A stretch of DNA of 64,000 nt. Origin: Aldrovandia affinis (taxonomy: Eukaryota > Chordata > Actinopteri > Notacanthiformes > Halosauridae). Location: the NCBI GenBank assembly GCA_029706075.1, contig JAINUG010000055.1:5032339-5096338 (forward strand), given 5' to 3'. Below the pieces are notes generated by a model, which searched no databases, had not been told where the DNA came from, and saw nothing but the letters and a program-made list of their open reading frames with translations. The translations under genes and the position numbers were made by a program. Below are positions 11,728-24,032 of the stretch, in pieces (within the stretch, counting starts at the first letter, position 1; each line of letters begins with the position of its first letter).

Positions 11728-12746
11728 TATCTTCACATTCTCACTGAAGGCAAATGAATTTTTATTAAACATGGGACTGCCAAATCCCAAGATCAGATGA
11801 AATGTAAACGTTGTGCTTTGGACATGAAATATGGCATGAGCCTGGGCAAGCATCAGTCACATCCCAGCGCTACAGTGCAGCTAATGCTGAACGTCAGGAA
11901 TAGTCGTGAGAAAGTGAGTAATTACAAACATGCTTGTACCATTGTTTAAAATCAGCTTTTTTTCCTTTTCTTTTCTCCCACTTTGGAATGGCCAATCATG
12001 TTTGTAAGCCCACTCCTTCAACCCATCGCTGCAACATCCGCTGTCGATCAAGTTCTCTCTGCCATCCATCAGCTGAGCCGCCCAGCCGTTGTGTGGGATG
12101 TTGAAGGACTACACTGCCGTCACCCGGACAACCAGAGGAGTCACTGTCGCACGTGATGAGGTGTGGAGAAACCTGGGGTGGGGTGGGACAGACGAGACGG
12201 ATGGACGGCGCATTCAGGAGACGTGCCCTGTTCGGGACTCAGGGCAGGTGCCCCACAAGTGAGAAAGTGAGAAAGCAAGCAAACAGTGCTCTGTAATCAG
12301 CCTATACGTAACAATGGCAGTGCACATCAGTGTTTGGTAAAGCAACACTGGACACCATGGACGTGTGCTTGTCCATCTGTATCCTCTGCTTTGATGTATT
12401 CATAAAGATGCCGTAAGCTCCGTCTGCTTCCCACCCACACCGAGCACACAGTGTTTGTTTGCAGCTCCCCCTCTTCTGGGAACGCTGGCAATCCAATGGC
12501 ACCAATTTACTCAGGTTTCACAACGTCTTCATCACCGCATTAGTATTTTGAATGTTAGAGCCGAGGTGTAAAAGTGCATTCGGTGTGTGTGTGTGTGAAC
12601 ATGCTTTGTACAAACACTCCTTTTCCCCTGATTCATGCCAAGTTCACACATTATGATTTTATGCCATATTTAGCTAAGCAGATTTTGGCAATGAGTTTGT
12701 CATGATTTTTAGTTCAATTTCACTACCTCAACTTAACACCTTAGGT
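11728..12746. other. Intergenic stretch without recognised features
   Basis: No gene or repeat that I can support, apart from a short TG run near 12584. Confidence 0.5.
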
Positions 12747-12938
12747 CAGGGGTGTCCAGTGTTATGTGAGAAGGGCTGGTGTGGGTGCAGGCTTTTGTTG
12801 TAGCCCAGCACTACAACACCTGATTCAACTAATTATGGTCTTGATTGAAGACTATGATTAGTTGAATCACGTGTGTTATTGCTGGGCTACAACAAAAACC
12901 TGCACCCACACTTCTCTGAAAAATACTGGAGACCCCTG
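12747..12938. mobile_element. Palindromic MITE, copy 1
   Basis: Starts CAGGGGTGTCCAGT and ends ACTGGAGACCCCTG; almost the whole element is one long hairpin (GGGTGCAGGCTTTTGTTG against CAACAAAAACCTGCACCC). Same family as 28607-28811. Confidence 0.85.
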
Positions 12939-14336
12939 CCATTACGACGAGTAATTGCTCTTGCGAGGGGTTTATGAGCTGCTAGATATCAAGCAGCTTG
13001 TACTTTTTTACCAATTCCTTAGGGACTGCTGACAGCAAATGAAAAATACGCATTCAGTAGCAATAATGCAAATGACCAACAGCCGTGTTTCCAAGATGTT
13101 TCCTGCAGAACTACAGCAAAAGCGAAAGATAAGTAACAAGAAAGATGCAGCACAAAAGAAGCTAGCGCTAAACCGAAAGAGACACGCTGGGCAGGAGATG
13201 GGGAATTGTTTCGGGCCGTGGCAAGAGCACGATAGTTTATTCACAAACAGCTGCCACCACAAACAGCACACGCATACAAAGTGGAAATAAATAGCCAGGC
13301 AAGCTTGATAGAAACAGTTGGTGACTTTGCGTTTCCTGTAGTTATGATTAAAAGCGCTTTATACCCTTATATGGTATCGCAGTGACCAGTGGGTGGCACC
13401 ATATGGTTCAGAGATTACTGCCAAGTCCTGAGGTGGTGACACATTGCGCAAGGAACGAAACTTACCATAAAAACTCTTTGCCGCCAGACAAATCAATTTC
13501 CTCTGGAATGGGATTAAATTTACTCTGCTGTGTTGAAACTGTACTCTGGCCTGAAAATGTAGGTCAACATTTGAAGCTGTTGTGTGTAATTATACACCCT
13601 AGTGGCAACACATTGGATTACGAAAACAGTCCATTCGAAGCCAAACAGAATGGTACAAGATTGGTCTGACCCCCATGGACCAATTAGAGCCATGTTAGGA
13701 CTTTGGGACCAATCATTTACAAATAAAGGATTCAAACTTATAATGCGGAATTGGAGGCCATAAACATGGATCGCTGAATTTCTCTGATCACTAGTGATTT
13801 ATCGTGTCCGCTTAACAACATTTGAATAAAATGTTGCTACATAATCCACATTAAAGAAGGTTCATTAATGCATTCTCCTCTGTTTTATGACCACATATTA
13901 TAGAAAAGGACTCTACTCTATTTTACTGTGAAAGACAAAAAAAGTATCGCGCTTAACAGAACGTGTACAAAGATAATTCACAGAGCAGAGCATGTTGAAA
14001 AGCAGCAGTAAATTCATTTTATTAGGGGATATGAAGATGTCCAACTTCAGATTTTATTAACGACACAAAGCAAAATATGGTTATGTTTCTGATGAAAGAG
14101 GAGAGGATATACTATAATAGGCTACAAACTTGCTGGAATCTGAGAAAATTGAGCAATTGCCTAACCAATCTTGTGATTATTCCTGCACACCGTGTGATAG
14201 GACCTGAGCACAAGCCTAGCTTTAGCTTAAATCATGCACTAAAGCTCATTGAATCGGCTTTCACAAGTCATGACTAATCATCAAATATTATCAAATGGAC
14301 ATCTTATTGCAATTACAAACAAAGAAAATGGAACCT
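12939..14336. other. Intergenic stretch without recognised features
   Basis: Only short random open frames; nothing supported. Confidence 0.5.
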
Positions 14337-14835
14337 AAATGTAAAGTCACAATAGGGTGTTGGGCCGCCATGTGTGGCCAGTACAGCCTGTATGCGCTGT
14401 GGCATAGAGTCTGCCAACGTCTGGAATTCTGCAGGAGGAATATGACACCACTTCTTCCAAGAGAAAGTCAATCAACTCACACTTAGTTGATGAAAGTGGA
14501 AAAAGCCCTCTCAGGTGTCATTCCAGAATATCCCATAAATGCTCAATTGGTCTGGTGACTGAGAAGGCCAAAGCATATGGCTAACATCAGTGTCATACTC
14601 CACTCAACAGCTGGGTGACTACTCAAGCTCTCTGGACAGGGGCATTGACATCCTGAAAGACACCTCTCTCTGCAGCATAGGAATCCTTTACAATTGGGTG
14701 AAGATGATCGCTCAGTACCATTAAGTAATGATTGACATCGACCTTGCCTTTGACCTTGACCTATGAGTACACAAATACCATGCCAGGAAAATGCAGCCCC
14801 ACACCATTACGGAACCACCAGAACCCTAGTGGACT
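14337..14835 (-). mobile_element. Remnant of the GCCAAAATAAAGG-family Tc1-like element, reverse orientation
   Basis: Read on the minus strand it follows the transposase region also present at 15.9-16.4 and 62.7-63.1 kb; the 3' end AATAGGGTGTTGGGCCGCC on the plus strand corresponds to GGCGGCCCAACACCCTATT at 16353. Highly decayed. Confidence 0.7.
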
Positions 14836-14940
14836 ACGGTTGTGTTTCCACTCATTTTGTTGTCCACTATCTGTATCTAAACATCCCAAATACCATACAC
14901 TGATGACTATGTGAAGAGTCCATACGCAAAACCCGATAGA

Positions 14941-15121
14941 CGCCATTCCTGTCAAAACTAAACCAAACAAGCCGTGATTGAGATCACAGTGCGATCTTTG
15001 CAACAACTGAATATAAAGCATGAGATATATTGAGTTTGACAACACAACAATTTGGAAATCGCAAACATGGCACTGTGATCTCAATCACGGCTTGTTTGGT
15101 TTCATTTTGGCAGGAATGGCG
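14941..15121. repeat. Inverted repeat with 52-bp arms
   Basis: Arms 14941-14992 and 15070-15121 match at about 48 of 52 positions by eye, around a 77-bp loop. It may be a MITE or a fold-back remnant. No target duplication found. Confidence 0.8.
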
Positions 15122-15865
15122 TTTTTTTGTTTGACCTCTTCATGTTTTGTCTAAAGACCAAAATCATCTTTTGCACTACATTAATAAGCAGCGGTATCTA
15201 CAGAAGACCTTTAAATCTGTACAGGAACATTGGAATTAAGAGGACTTGTTGAACGACTTGAAGGTTATCCATGTTTGAAAGCCTAAAATGCACATTTCAG
15301 GAGGATTGATGGAAATGTATTGGGCATGACAGGCATGTATATAGGCTTTCTGAAAAAATATACAGGACATTCTGAAGCAGTCACCACTGAAGAACTCAAA
15401 AAAGATAATTTGCCATTTTGGAGATGGTATGAAATAACAAAAACAACAGCAAATACCTGAATGTTTGCACATGCATAATGATGAAATACCAGGAAACCAC
15501 TGTGACCAAGAAATAAGCTGGGGGAAGCTCGCCCCTCAAATGAGAATTGAAAAAAAAAAGAAAATAGACAATAAATCACCATTCACGATTTCAGCCTCTC
15601 TGTGAAACACATTTCCCATCATTCGAAATACAGTTAGACAATGGAATATGATGCTTATTACATTTGTGTGGAACAGAAAGAAGGCACCAACGACTGACCA
15701 ATGACTGACTGGCCAAGCAGCATAGCACGAACCTGTAATTCCATGGCTTCGGCAAAATGGAATGCAATTCCCGAATTACAGAGGAGAGGAATTTGCTGTC
15801 CACACGACATCATCAAAAAAAGCTTTTAAGTCCGGACTTATTTTTCAGTAAGTTACAGGTAATTG

Positions 15866-16410
15866 CCAAAATAAAGGAAACACTTGAGGAAATTAAGGGT
15901 TCTGGTGGCTCTGTTTTGGTGTGGGGTGCATTTTCCTGGCATGGTTTAGATCCACTCAATTCAATGGTAAATGCCAATAAATACAAAGCCATTCTGAGTG
16001 ATCACCTTCATCCTACGGTGAAGCATTTCTATCCTAATGGGAGTGGTCTCTTCCAGGATGACAATACCCCACAGGACATCCACAGGGCACGAGTGGTCAC
16101 TGAGCACTGGCTTAATGAGCATGAAAAATATGTAAATAGTATGCCATGTCCGTCTCAGGCACCAGATCTCAACCCAATTGAACACTTATGGGAGATTCTG
16201 CAGAGGCATTCTGAGACAGCGTTTTCCACCATCATCAACAACATGAAATGATGGAATTTATCATGGAAGAATGGCATTGCATCCCTCCAATAGAGGTCCA
16301 GACACTTGTAGAATTTATGCCAAGACCCACTGAAGCTGTTCTGGCGGCCCAACACCCTATTAAGAGACTTTATGTTGGCATTTCCTTTGTTTTGGCGGTT
16401 AGCGGTATAT
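15866..16410 (+). pseudogene. Tc1-like element with transposase C-terminal remnant
   Basis: Left end TTGCCAAAATAAAGGAAACA, right end TTTCCTTTGTTTTGGCGGTT. A frame from about 15877 to 16250 includes SVLVWGAFSWHGL, LFQDDNTPQDIHRARVV and APDLNPIEHLWEIL, the catalytic Asp and the NPIE...LW motif of Tc1 transposases. The N-terminal DNA-binding half is missing. Confidence 0.85.
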
Positions 16411-16424
16411 GTGTAAATTACATT

Positions 16425-16655
16425 TACATTACATTGACATTTTAGGCATTTAGCAGACGCTCTTATCCAGAGCAACTTACACAGTTTACATTTCTTTACA
16501 TACAATCCATTTATACAGCTGGATATTTTACTGAAGCAATTCAGGTTAAGTACCTTGCTCAAGGGTACAACAGCAGTGCCCCACCTGGGAATTGAACCTG
16601 CAACCTCTGAGTTACAAGCCCAGCTCCCTAACCATTACACTATACTGCCAGTTTC
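16425..16655 (-). repeat. tRNA-derived SINE (family 2), reverse orientation
   Basis: On the minus strand it has a tRNA-like head with B box GGTTCAATTCC, then TACTGAAGCAATTCAGG-type body sequence and an end like TAAGTTGCTCTGGATAAGAG shared with L2. Copies occur at 34.99, 59.97, 60.24 and 63.45 kb. Confidence 0.85.
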
Positions 16656-16916
16656 AAATTACATGTTGAAACTGAGGTAAGCGATCAGTGTGGGAGAATT
16701 AAAGAGATTTCCATTTCCATTCCCTGCACAGTCCCCAATTACTACTGACAGGATCACACAGGGTTCACAAGTTCGTCAAGCACATGAGGAACCACTGATG
16801 ACTAATTAAGACAAGCAAGACAATTGAGATGGAGAAACACTGACAAGCCAGTCAGTCATCAGCATGTGTGCAAAGCCTGATAATCTGCATCCATTTATTT
16901 AAAAAATATTTAAATG

Positions 16917-17100
16917 AGGCCTCCCACATGGTCTAGTGGTATCAATGTCCGACACTGGCCACGGCGCCTAGGGTTCGATTCCCCGTCGCGCCAGTCGGCT
17001 CTGGCTGGGAGTGTCACCGAGGGGGGGCAATTGGCTGTCCGCCCCAGGGAGGGGGGAGGGAAGCCGACACAGTTCGCTGCGCACAGGAGCCCAAAAGCAA
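16917..17100 (+). repeat. tRNA-Glu-like SINE (family 1), 3'-truncated
   Basis: Head CATGGTCTAGTGGTATC and B box GGTTCGATTCC, then the body GGCTGTCCGCCCCAGGGAGG shared with 29.51 and 58.27 kb. Confidence 0.85.
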
Positions 17101-17115
17101 AACAGGGCATGGATT

Positions 17116-17275
17116 GACTTGGTTCTGTGGCTCAGTAGGTAGAGCATGGCACTAAAAACACTTAGGTTGTGGGTTCGAATCCCATTGGGACCACATACAC
17201 TGAAAAATGTATGCATTCACTACTGGGAAGTCACTTTGGATAAAAGCGTCTGCTAAATGGCATACATTACATTAT
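17116..17275 (+). repeat. tRNA-derived SINE (family 3)
   Basis: Head GTGGCTCAGTAGGTAGAGCA and B box GGTTCGAATCCC, then ATGTATGCATTCACTACTG and the L2-like end TTTGGATAAAAGCGTCTGCT. A second copy is at 53650-53797. Confidence 0.85.
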
Positions 17276-18392
17276 ACCTCACCAGTGGGAGTTACTGTAT
17301 ATTCACCTTGTAGACACCTCTCCTTCCCTCCATCTGATACCCAGGTCCCGGCACGGATCTCTGCATGCCTGGCTGACATCTCCGCATGGATGTCCACCCA
17401 CCACCTAAAGCTGAACCTGGGGAAGACAGAGCTGCTCTTCCTCCCAGCGAAGGGCTCCCCGATGATTGATGCGTCAATCACCGTGGAAGGCTCCATAGTG
17501 TCTCCGTCCCAGTCTGCCAGGAGTCTTGGGGTAACCCTGGACAACCAGCTGTGCTTCTCGAGCCATATTGCAGCGATCACTCGGACCTGCCGTTTCTCCC
17601 TCCATAACATCTGGAGGATCCGACCGTTGCTCATCCAAGAGGCCACTCAACTCCTGGTCCAGGCCCTGGTGATCTCACGTCTGGACTACTGCAATTCCTT
17701 GCTGGCAGGCCTTCCGGCCTGTGCCATCAAGCCACTGCAACTAGTCCAGAAGGCTGCCGCTTGCCTGGTGTTCAACCAGCCGAAGTTTACCCACGTCACC
17801 CCTCTACTCTCCTCTCTGCACTGGCTCCCCATCGCAGCACGCATCAGATTCAAGTCACTGGTGCTTGCTTTTCAAGTGGCCAGAGGTACTGCTCCCCCAT
17901 ACCTCCAATCACTCAGACCCCTCCGCTCCGCCTCCGCTGGTAGACTGACTGCCCCATCCCTCCGGGCGCCTGGCAGCCGCTCCTCGCGGTCTCGCCTCTT
18001 CTCTGTCCTGGTCCCTCGTTGGTGGAACGACCTCCCGCAATCGGTCAGGACTGCGGAATCACTTCCAATCTTCCGCAAAAGACTCAAAACCCACCTCTTC
18101 AGACTCCACTACCACTGAACAGTGTCCATCTAGTCAATCTGTCGTCACCACTGTTTACTTGTTCTACATTAAAAAAAACTTTAAAAAATCACACAAAAAA
18201 CACTAAGCTTTTCTTTCCCAATGTTACAGGTATGATATGCAGACGCCTGCAATGATGTCTATTGCCGTTTTACTGCACTGATCTTGTGCGCTAACTATGA
18301 TTGTTCTTACCTTGTATTAATGCACATCTTGTAAGTCGTTCTGGATAAGAGCGTCTGCTAAATGCTTAAAATGTAAAATGTAAAATGTAGAC
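17276..18392 (+). mobile_element. 5'-truncated L2-like LINE with ORF2 C-terminus
   Basis: From about 17316 to the stop at 18116-18118 one frame is open for some 265 codons and reads as the end of an L2 reverse transcriptase and following domain: LKLNLGKTELLFLP, SARSLGVTLDNQLCF, LVISRLDYCNSLLAGLP, ARIRFKSLVLAFQ and WWNDLPQSVR. The palm YxDD lies in the missing 5' part. The 3' UTR ends GCGTCTGCTAAATG and then ATGTAAA-type repeats. The open frame suggests a young copy, but it cannot move on its own. Confidence 0.92.
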
Positions 18393-19350
18393 AGATAAGT
18401 ACTTAGGAAAATATAGGTAATGAAAACTACTTGAGAGAGGAATGTGGGACTCCTCTAGAGAAAATGTGACAGTCCCAGTTCTTCCTTCGTTCCCCCAGGA
18501 AAAGAGTGTGTTCAGACCCCTCGCTCGAAAACTCCCCAAAAGCTTCTCTCTGCAGGAGTGTTTTATCCTGGCTGCCTCCCCTGCGTTGTGGCGGAACACT
18601 TTCAAAAGACCAGCGAATTTGCATCAGATGATGAATACGGTGGAAAGCAGGAGAATTGACATCATCTCTGCGAGCTGATCTCTTTGGGTCGATTGCGGCG
18701 TGCAGCAGGGCCACAGAACTGCATTACAACGGGAAGAGCTACTCTCTAGCTCACAGATTACGAGTAGCTGCTCCAGTTGTAATGCAGTTTGAACTCCTGC
18801 CAAGTGCACTGCAGTTGGCCCCTCTGTGTTCTGTAATTCTCAAACTAACAGAGCTTTAGATTTATAACCTAGGACACAAACTACACGTTGCAATTGACAA
18901 GTCACTGGCCGTTTGATGAGGTAATTTGTTTGTGTAAAGCTGTACATTTTGTTCTGTGAGGGTGGACAACACAATGCAGAATAGGGATGGTGCCACAACG
19001 GCCCCTTAAGGTCTCTTCAGTGATGGGAGAATGTCTTCAAACTAAGGTGTCTTCAAACTTCAGTGATGGGAGAATGAAGTTTCACAATCGAGCACCGTAA
19101 ATCACTGACTTGTTTGAAGCAATCGAAAGATTGTTCTTGCCATTGAAAAATACAATGATCGGTTTAAATCAGTGTGACGCTGATAGTTTAATCAGTGATA
19201 GTTTAGCGTCCATTTTTGGTTTCATGGTACCTCGTAATCCCATCACTAGCTGAAACACACTGATAGACACTGCGGCCCTCCAGGACTGGAGTCTGAGATC
19301 CCTGCTCTAGTGAGTGAACTGTCCCTGGAGGACAGAGTTTTATCCTTTGT
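18393..19350. other. Intergenic stretch without recognised features
   Basis: No gene or clear repeat seen; two short copies of GTGATGGGAGAATG near 19020-19080 form a small local duplication. Confidence 0.45.
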
Positions 19351-19353
19351 GGA

Positions 19354-19400
19354 GGTAACTGCCAAAATAAAGGTAACACTTGACGAAATGAGGGATCCTT
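19354..19400 (+). repeat. Isolated terminal repeat of the GCCAAAATAAAGG Tc1-like family
   Basis: AACTGCCAAAATAAAGGTAA followed by the usual CACTTGA; no partner end nearby. Confidence 0.6.
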
Positions 19401-19405
19401 TAAAC

Positions 19406-19592
19406 CAGGGTTACTCAAATCACGGTCGTCGTGGGCTGAGTACTGCTGTTTCCCCACCCACCCTTTACCTGGGAGTCAGGTGTTAAGACACTAAATTGGC
19501 CAATCAATTGCACACATTTTTCAATTGCCTACCTGAGGGAAAAGAAAACCGTGACCGAATTTGGATTCGTGGGCCAGATTTGAGTAACCCTG
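19406..19592. mobile_element. Short palindromic hAT-like MITE
   Basis: Ends CAGGGTTACTCAAATC and GATTTGAGTAACCCTG are exact inverted repeats. The 8 bp outside each end are similar but not identical. Confidence 0.75.
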
Positions 19593-20319
19593 CTTGCAGT
19601 ACCGCCAGTGTCCATCGGGCTACGAGTACCAGTGGATAGGCCCAGCCCTCCACTTTCCAACAACCCCCCCACCGCCTGAGTGGGCCTCTCCTAGCCCAGG
19701 CCAGGGCTGTTTCAATGTCCCCCCTGGGATACAAAAGTGTTGCCTTTATTTTGCCAGCTACCCGTAGGTCAGTGTGTCAAGAAAACGGACCATAACAGGA
19801 CCAGTGTGAGGCGTACATTTACTTGTTTCCTTCCAATTATTTATGTAAAACATAATATGTACAAATAGTCCCCCACCTCTGTAGCTGAGCTGTGCCAAAC
19901 CACTGTCACTGTGCATCCAATCCATGAGCACATCATCAATGTCACGTCTAAATTTGGCTGTGGGGTCGGGCGGCAGTAATCTGTAAAATGGTTTTATCCT
20001 CTATGGGGCTTGGAACCTCTCGGTCATACATAGATTTAGCCATTTTCCACAATCCCTCCCTTCATCGGGGCTCTTCATCACAACACCGCGGCGAGAGTAT
20101 GGTTCTGCAAAGGCTGCTTGTTCTGAAGAGTTGATATTAGGCGGAGGATCAAAGGACTGTTTTAAAACATTGTGACATTTTCTTGCACAGCAGACGTACA
20201 TTTGTTCGTGTTTTGTTTCGTTTTATTATTTGCGATTTTGCTGTATAAAGTTTTTTTTATGCGTTCATGCATGTTTTTTGTTTTGTTTTGCTTTTTTTCC
20301 CCCCGATACATACTTTTTT

Positions 20320-20505
20320 TGCAGTGTATTGGGGGACAGGTGTTGAAGTTAGCCTTTGGCTATAAACACTTAATGCAATGCATGTGATGCTTTTTTTTGT
20401 TTAAATGACAAACATTGTTTAAAAAACATTGTAACAATGCTTTCTACAATGTTCCTGACAAATAAACAAATAAATAAACAAATAAATAAATAAATAAATA
20501 AAACG
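20320..20505 (+). repeat. Dispersed polyadenylated repeat, copy 1
   Basis: Shares GCCTTTGGCTATAAACACTT, then AACACTGTAACA-like sequence and GACAAATAAACAAA with 25825-25950, ending in (AAAT)n. It looks like the 3' end of a retroposed sequence. The rest of 19593-21290 holds nothing I recognise. Confidence 0.5.
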
Positions 20506-21289
20506 TACAGAAATTGACCCTGAAACCATCCAGTACTTTATTATGTGACAATACCGGATTATAGACACTGAAAATAACTATTTGATGAAAAAGAGAGGTG
20601 TACTATAATATAGTTCACTCCGGATGAGGAATGGTAAAATATATCTCTAAACTAAACACAAAATTATAAATGAACAATACTCAAGAATATACGCATGGCT
20701 ACACTAATAATATTTTACCCCACATGCAAGATATAAAATATATTTGACAACAATGAGACAATTAGAGACAGAAATAGTGGCCTACCGCACCCATATGTTT
20801 TCTCCTGCCAAAAGGTTAAACAATTCTGGGGAAACAAGTAATAATATATAATTACTATAACAATAATAGTATTCAAGGCCCAGTTCAGTATTCCAACAAA
20901 TAACTTCCTTTTTTGGGGGAAGGGGAGAGGGGAGGGGACTTTCAGTTCTTATAGTAGAATCTATTTATAACACAGTAATATAATAATCTACTTAGAGTAT
21001 AATCTACTTGATATTCCATTGGGACTTTTTAGATTTGCAGCATCGAAGTACACAATTAAATACAGTGGAGGGATTAAAATGTGAAATCACATGTTGTGAG
21101 TGGAACTGGCTATTGGCCACGTGAAATCCTATGAGTGCATTGCCCCAAACAGCAGGAAGGATTATCCTTTCAAATGTGACTTCTGCCGCAGTAGGTTCAC
21201 AGCAGTGCTGCAGTGGGGGTGGATGTAGCTCTCCTATGGGGGGGGAAGACATCATCTCGGTGTGCCAGGTATTTCACGAACTCAGAAAG

Positions 21290-21625
21290 GGTGTTCAATC
21301 AATCAATATATAGCGCTCTTCCCACCCAGGGCCCTCAATGGTTAATGGCTAAATAAGTAAGATACAAAGCAAGGCACAGATCAGTCACTTACATACATAT
21401 TACTTCAAGGCACGATCAAAGAACGACGTCTCCAATTGGTTCTCAAAAGCAGCCATTGTTTCAGTGATTCCCGATCTTTGCTGAAAGAGAGTTCCACGAT
21501 CTGGGAGTGCAGAGACTAAAGGATCTCAGTTCAGCCGTCTTTAGACTAAACCTGGGTACCAGTGGAACCAGTGGATGGGGCAGCAGGAGCTTGGGGTTTG
21601 AATCCTGTGAGCGATGACATAAGGT
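21290..21625. repeat. Unclassified repeat abutting an L2 fragment
   Basis: ATATAGCGCTCTTCCCACCC-type sequence and a TTCCACGATCTGGGAGTGCA segment resemble widespread fish interspersed repeats, but I cannot name the family. Confidence 0.4.
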
Positions 21626-22430
21626 CATCCTCACCCAAGAGGCCACACAACTCCTGGTCCAGGCCCTGGTGATCTCACGTCTGGACTACTGCAATTCCTA
21701 CCGGCCTGTGCCATCAAGCCACTGCGACTAGTCCAGAATGCTGCCGCATGTCTGGTGTTCAATCAACCGAAGTTCACCCACGTCACCCCTCTTCTCTCCT
21801 GCATGCATGCTGGCTCCCCACCGCAGCATGCATCAGATTCAAATCACTGGTGCTTGCTTTTCAAGCGGCTAGAGGTACTGCTCCCCCTTACCTCCAGACA
21901 CTCATCACACCAGCCAGACCCCTCCGCTCCGCCTCCTCTGGCAAATTGACTGTCCCATCCCTCCAGGCGCCTGGCAGCCGCTCCTCGTAGTCTCGCCTCT
22001 TCTCTGTCCTGACCCCTCGGTGGTGGAACGACCTTCGGCAATCGGTCGGGACCGCAGAATCACTTACGATCTTCCACAAGAGACTCAAAACCCACCTTTT
22101 CAGACTCCACTACCACTGAACTCTGTCCATCTAACTAATTGTCATCACCACTGCCTACTTGTTCAACACTTCTTGTATACAGTATGTATCCCTGCTTACT
22201 CCTCATTAAAAAAGAATAAAATAAAATAATAATAATAATTACTAACCTTTTCCTTCCCAGTGTTACAGGTATGGTATGCAGCTGCCTGCAACGATGTCTA
22301 TCGTTGTATTACTGCACTGATCTCTTGCGTGAACTATGATTGTTCTTACCATGTATTAATGCACGTCTTGTAAGTCGCTCTGGATAAGAGCATCTGTTAA
22401 ATGCTTAAAATGTAAATGTAGGTTAATGCA
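21626..22430 (+). mobile_element. 5'-truncated, decayed L2-like LINE
   Basis: Parallels the copy at 17.6-18.4 kb from LVQALVISRLDYCNS to the stop and 3' tail, but with frameshifts (small deletion near 21700, insertion near 21800). Ends TAAGTCGCTCTGGATAAGAG and the ATGTAAATGTA tail. Confidence 0.9.
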
Positions 22431-22997
22431 GATATAGGGAAGTGTTTTGCAAAATGTACGTGTACTTAGAACTTGAAACAAATTTGTTTCAGGGAGAAAA
22501 AATTTTTTTATTTGATAATGAATGTCTTGAATGAGGTCTTTACTTGGACACAAATTAAATTTAAAAATGCAGATGGTCCTTACTAGAATTATATACAAGC
22601 ACCCAATCAAACTTCTGCCTAGCATTTAATTGGGTGGTAGAAACAGCCCAGCTTTGGTTTCACGGTCCTCGGCCAGAGCTGCTGGGATGAGAGCCATCTC
22701 TGAGCAGGGTAATGAGCAGCCGCGTAAAGATGACGGACAAATACACAGGCTGACCTGTTACTGCACGAGGGTGAGGGGCACAGACCCTGGCAGACATGTT
22801 GGCTCAGGTCAGCCAGTGCACAGATCAGGAGGAGTGGTTGCTGGGAGCGACGATGGGTTTAGGAGGGGTGACCGCTGCTTGGGAGGACAGGCCTTTGTCT
22901 CCCTTGCAGGCTTGTGGGACATATTCCCATGATGCTTTACAACGGCATCCTCCCTCATAATACAATGTGTGCAGGTCCCCGAGGCTCTCGTTATAGT

Positions 22998-23043
22998 ACA
23001 CACACACACACGCACACACGCACACGCACACATGCACACACAC

Positions 23044-23103
<60 letters not shown>

Positions 23104-23104
23104 A
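22998..23104. repeat. (CA)n microsatellite
   Basis: Long CA run with CGCA variants, followed by a GA stretch. Confidence 0.97.
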
Positions 23105-23511
23105 GAGAGAGAGAAAACCTGGAAGCCATGCTCGGTCTGCTACTTTAAAAGCATAAAAAGGCCCAAATCTCTATTGACTGTTTTTATCCGTTAGATTTAA
23201 TATTATATATATATATGCAAATATATATATATATATATTTGACTGTTTTTGTCATATTTCTTTTGTTCCCAATTGTGTACTTACCTTAATTTCTGAGCCT
23301 TGACTCACTTAATGAGCCAACTTTAGCATAACATATGCTCAAATATGGAATTATGTTGACAACTGTGTGTACACTGACAGTGGTTAATTTAATCTGGTGG
23401 GAACGTCAATGGAAAATGTATTATACAGACTAGCAAATTATTTTTGTCATGCGTTTCGTGACCCATCTCAACCTCTTTCATGTATGGGTTCCAAATGAAC
23501 TTTGCTATGTA

Positions 23512-24032
23512 CACTACCGGTCAAAAGTTTGAGCACACCTTCCATCTGGACTACGGCTAATCGGGCACTCCTTCATTCTTCAGCAAGATAACGACCCGAA
23601 ACACACCTTGAAGTTGTGCAATAACTATCTGGTGAAGGAGGAACGTGAAGGACAACTCAAACTAATGACCTGGCCTGCCCAGTGTCCAGACCTCAATCCC
23701 ATTGAAATTGTATGGGACAAACTAGACAGAAGAGTCAAAGCAAAGCAACTGACAAGTGTCTCTGGGAATTGCTGCACGAGAGCTGGAAAGACATGTCGGG
23801 TGATTTCCTGCTGAAACTTAGGGTGGCTATAGGGTGGCTATTTTGAGGAATCCAAGATTCAATTTTCAATATAATTTTCTTGAACATTGCTTTGATGTTC
23901 ATTTTGTTCATTGTTACATGTGTTTTTTTGTCATTTTAAAGTATTTACAGAAATGTATACGGTGTAAAGCATTGTCAATTATGAGATAAACCTAGTTTCC
24001 AGCAGGTGTACTCAAACCTTTGACCGGTAGTG
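23512..24032 (+). mobile_element. Tc1-like element, internally deleted
   Basis: CACTACCGGTCAAAAGTTTG at the left and its inverse AACCTTTGACCGGTAGTG at the right, flanked by TA. A 521-bp core keeps only the transposase end (TWPAQCPDLNPIEIVWDKLD). Confidence 0.92.

Noticed and set aside
16917..17275. tRNA genes suggested by A and B box motifs
   Set aside because: No complete cloverleaf, and the sequences continue into SINE bodies repeated elsewhere.
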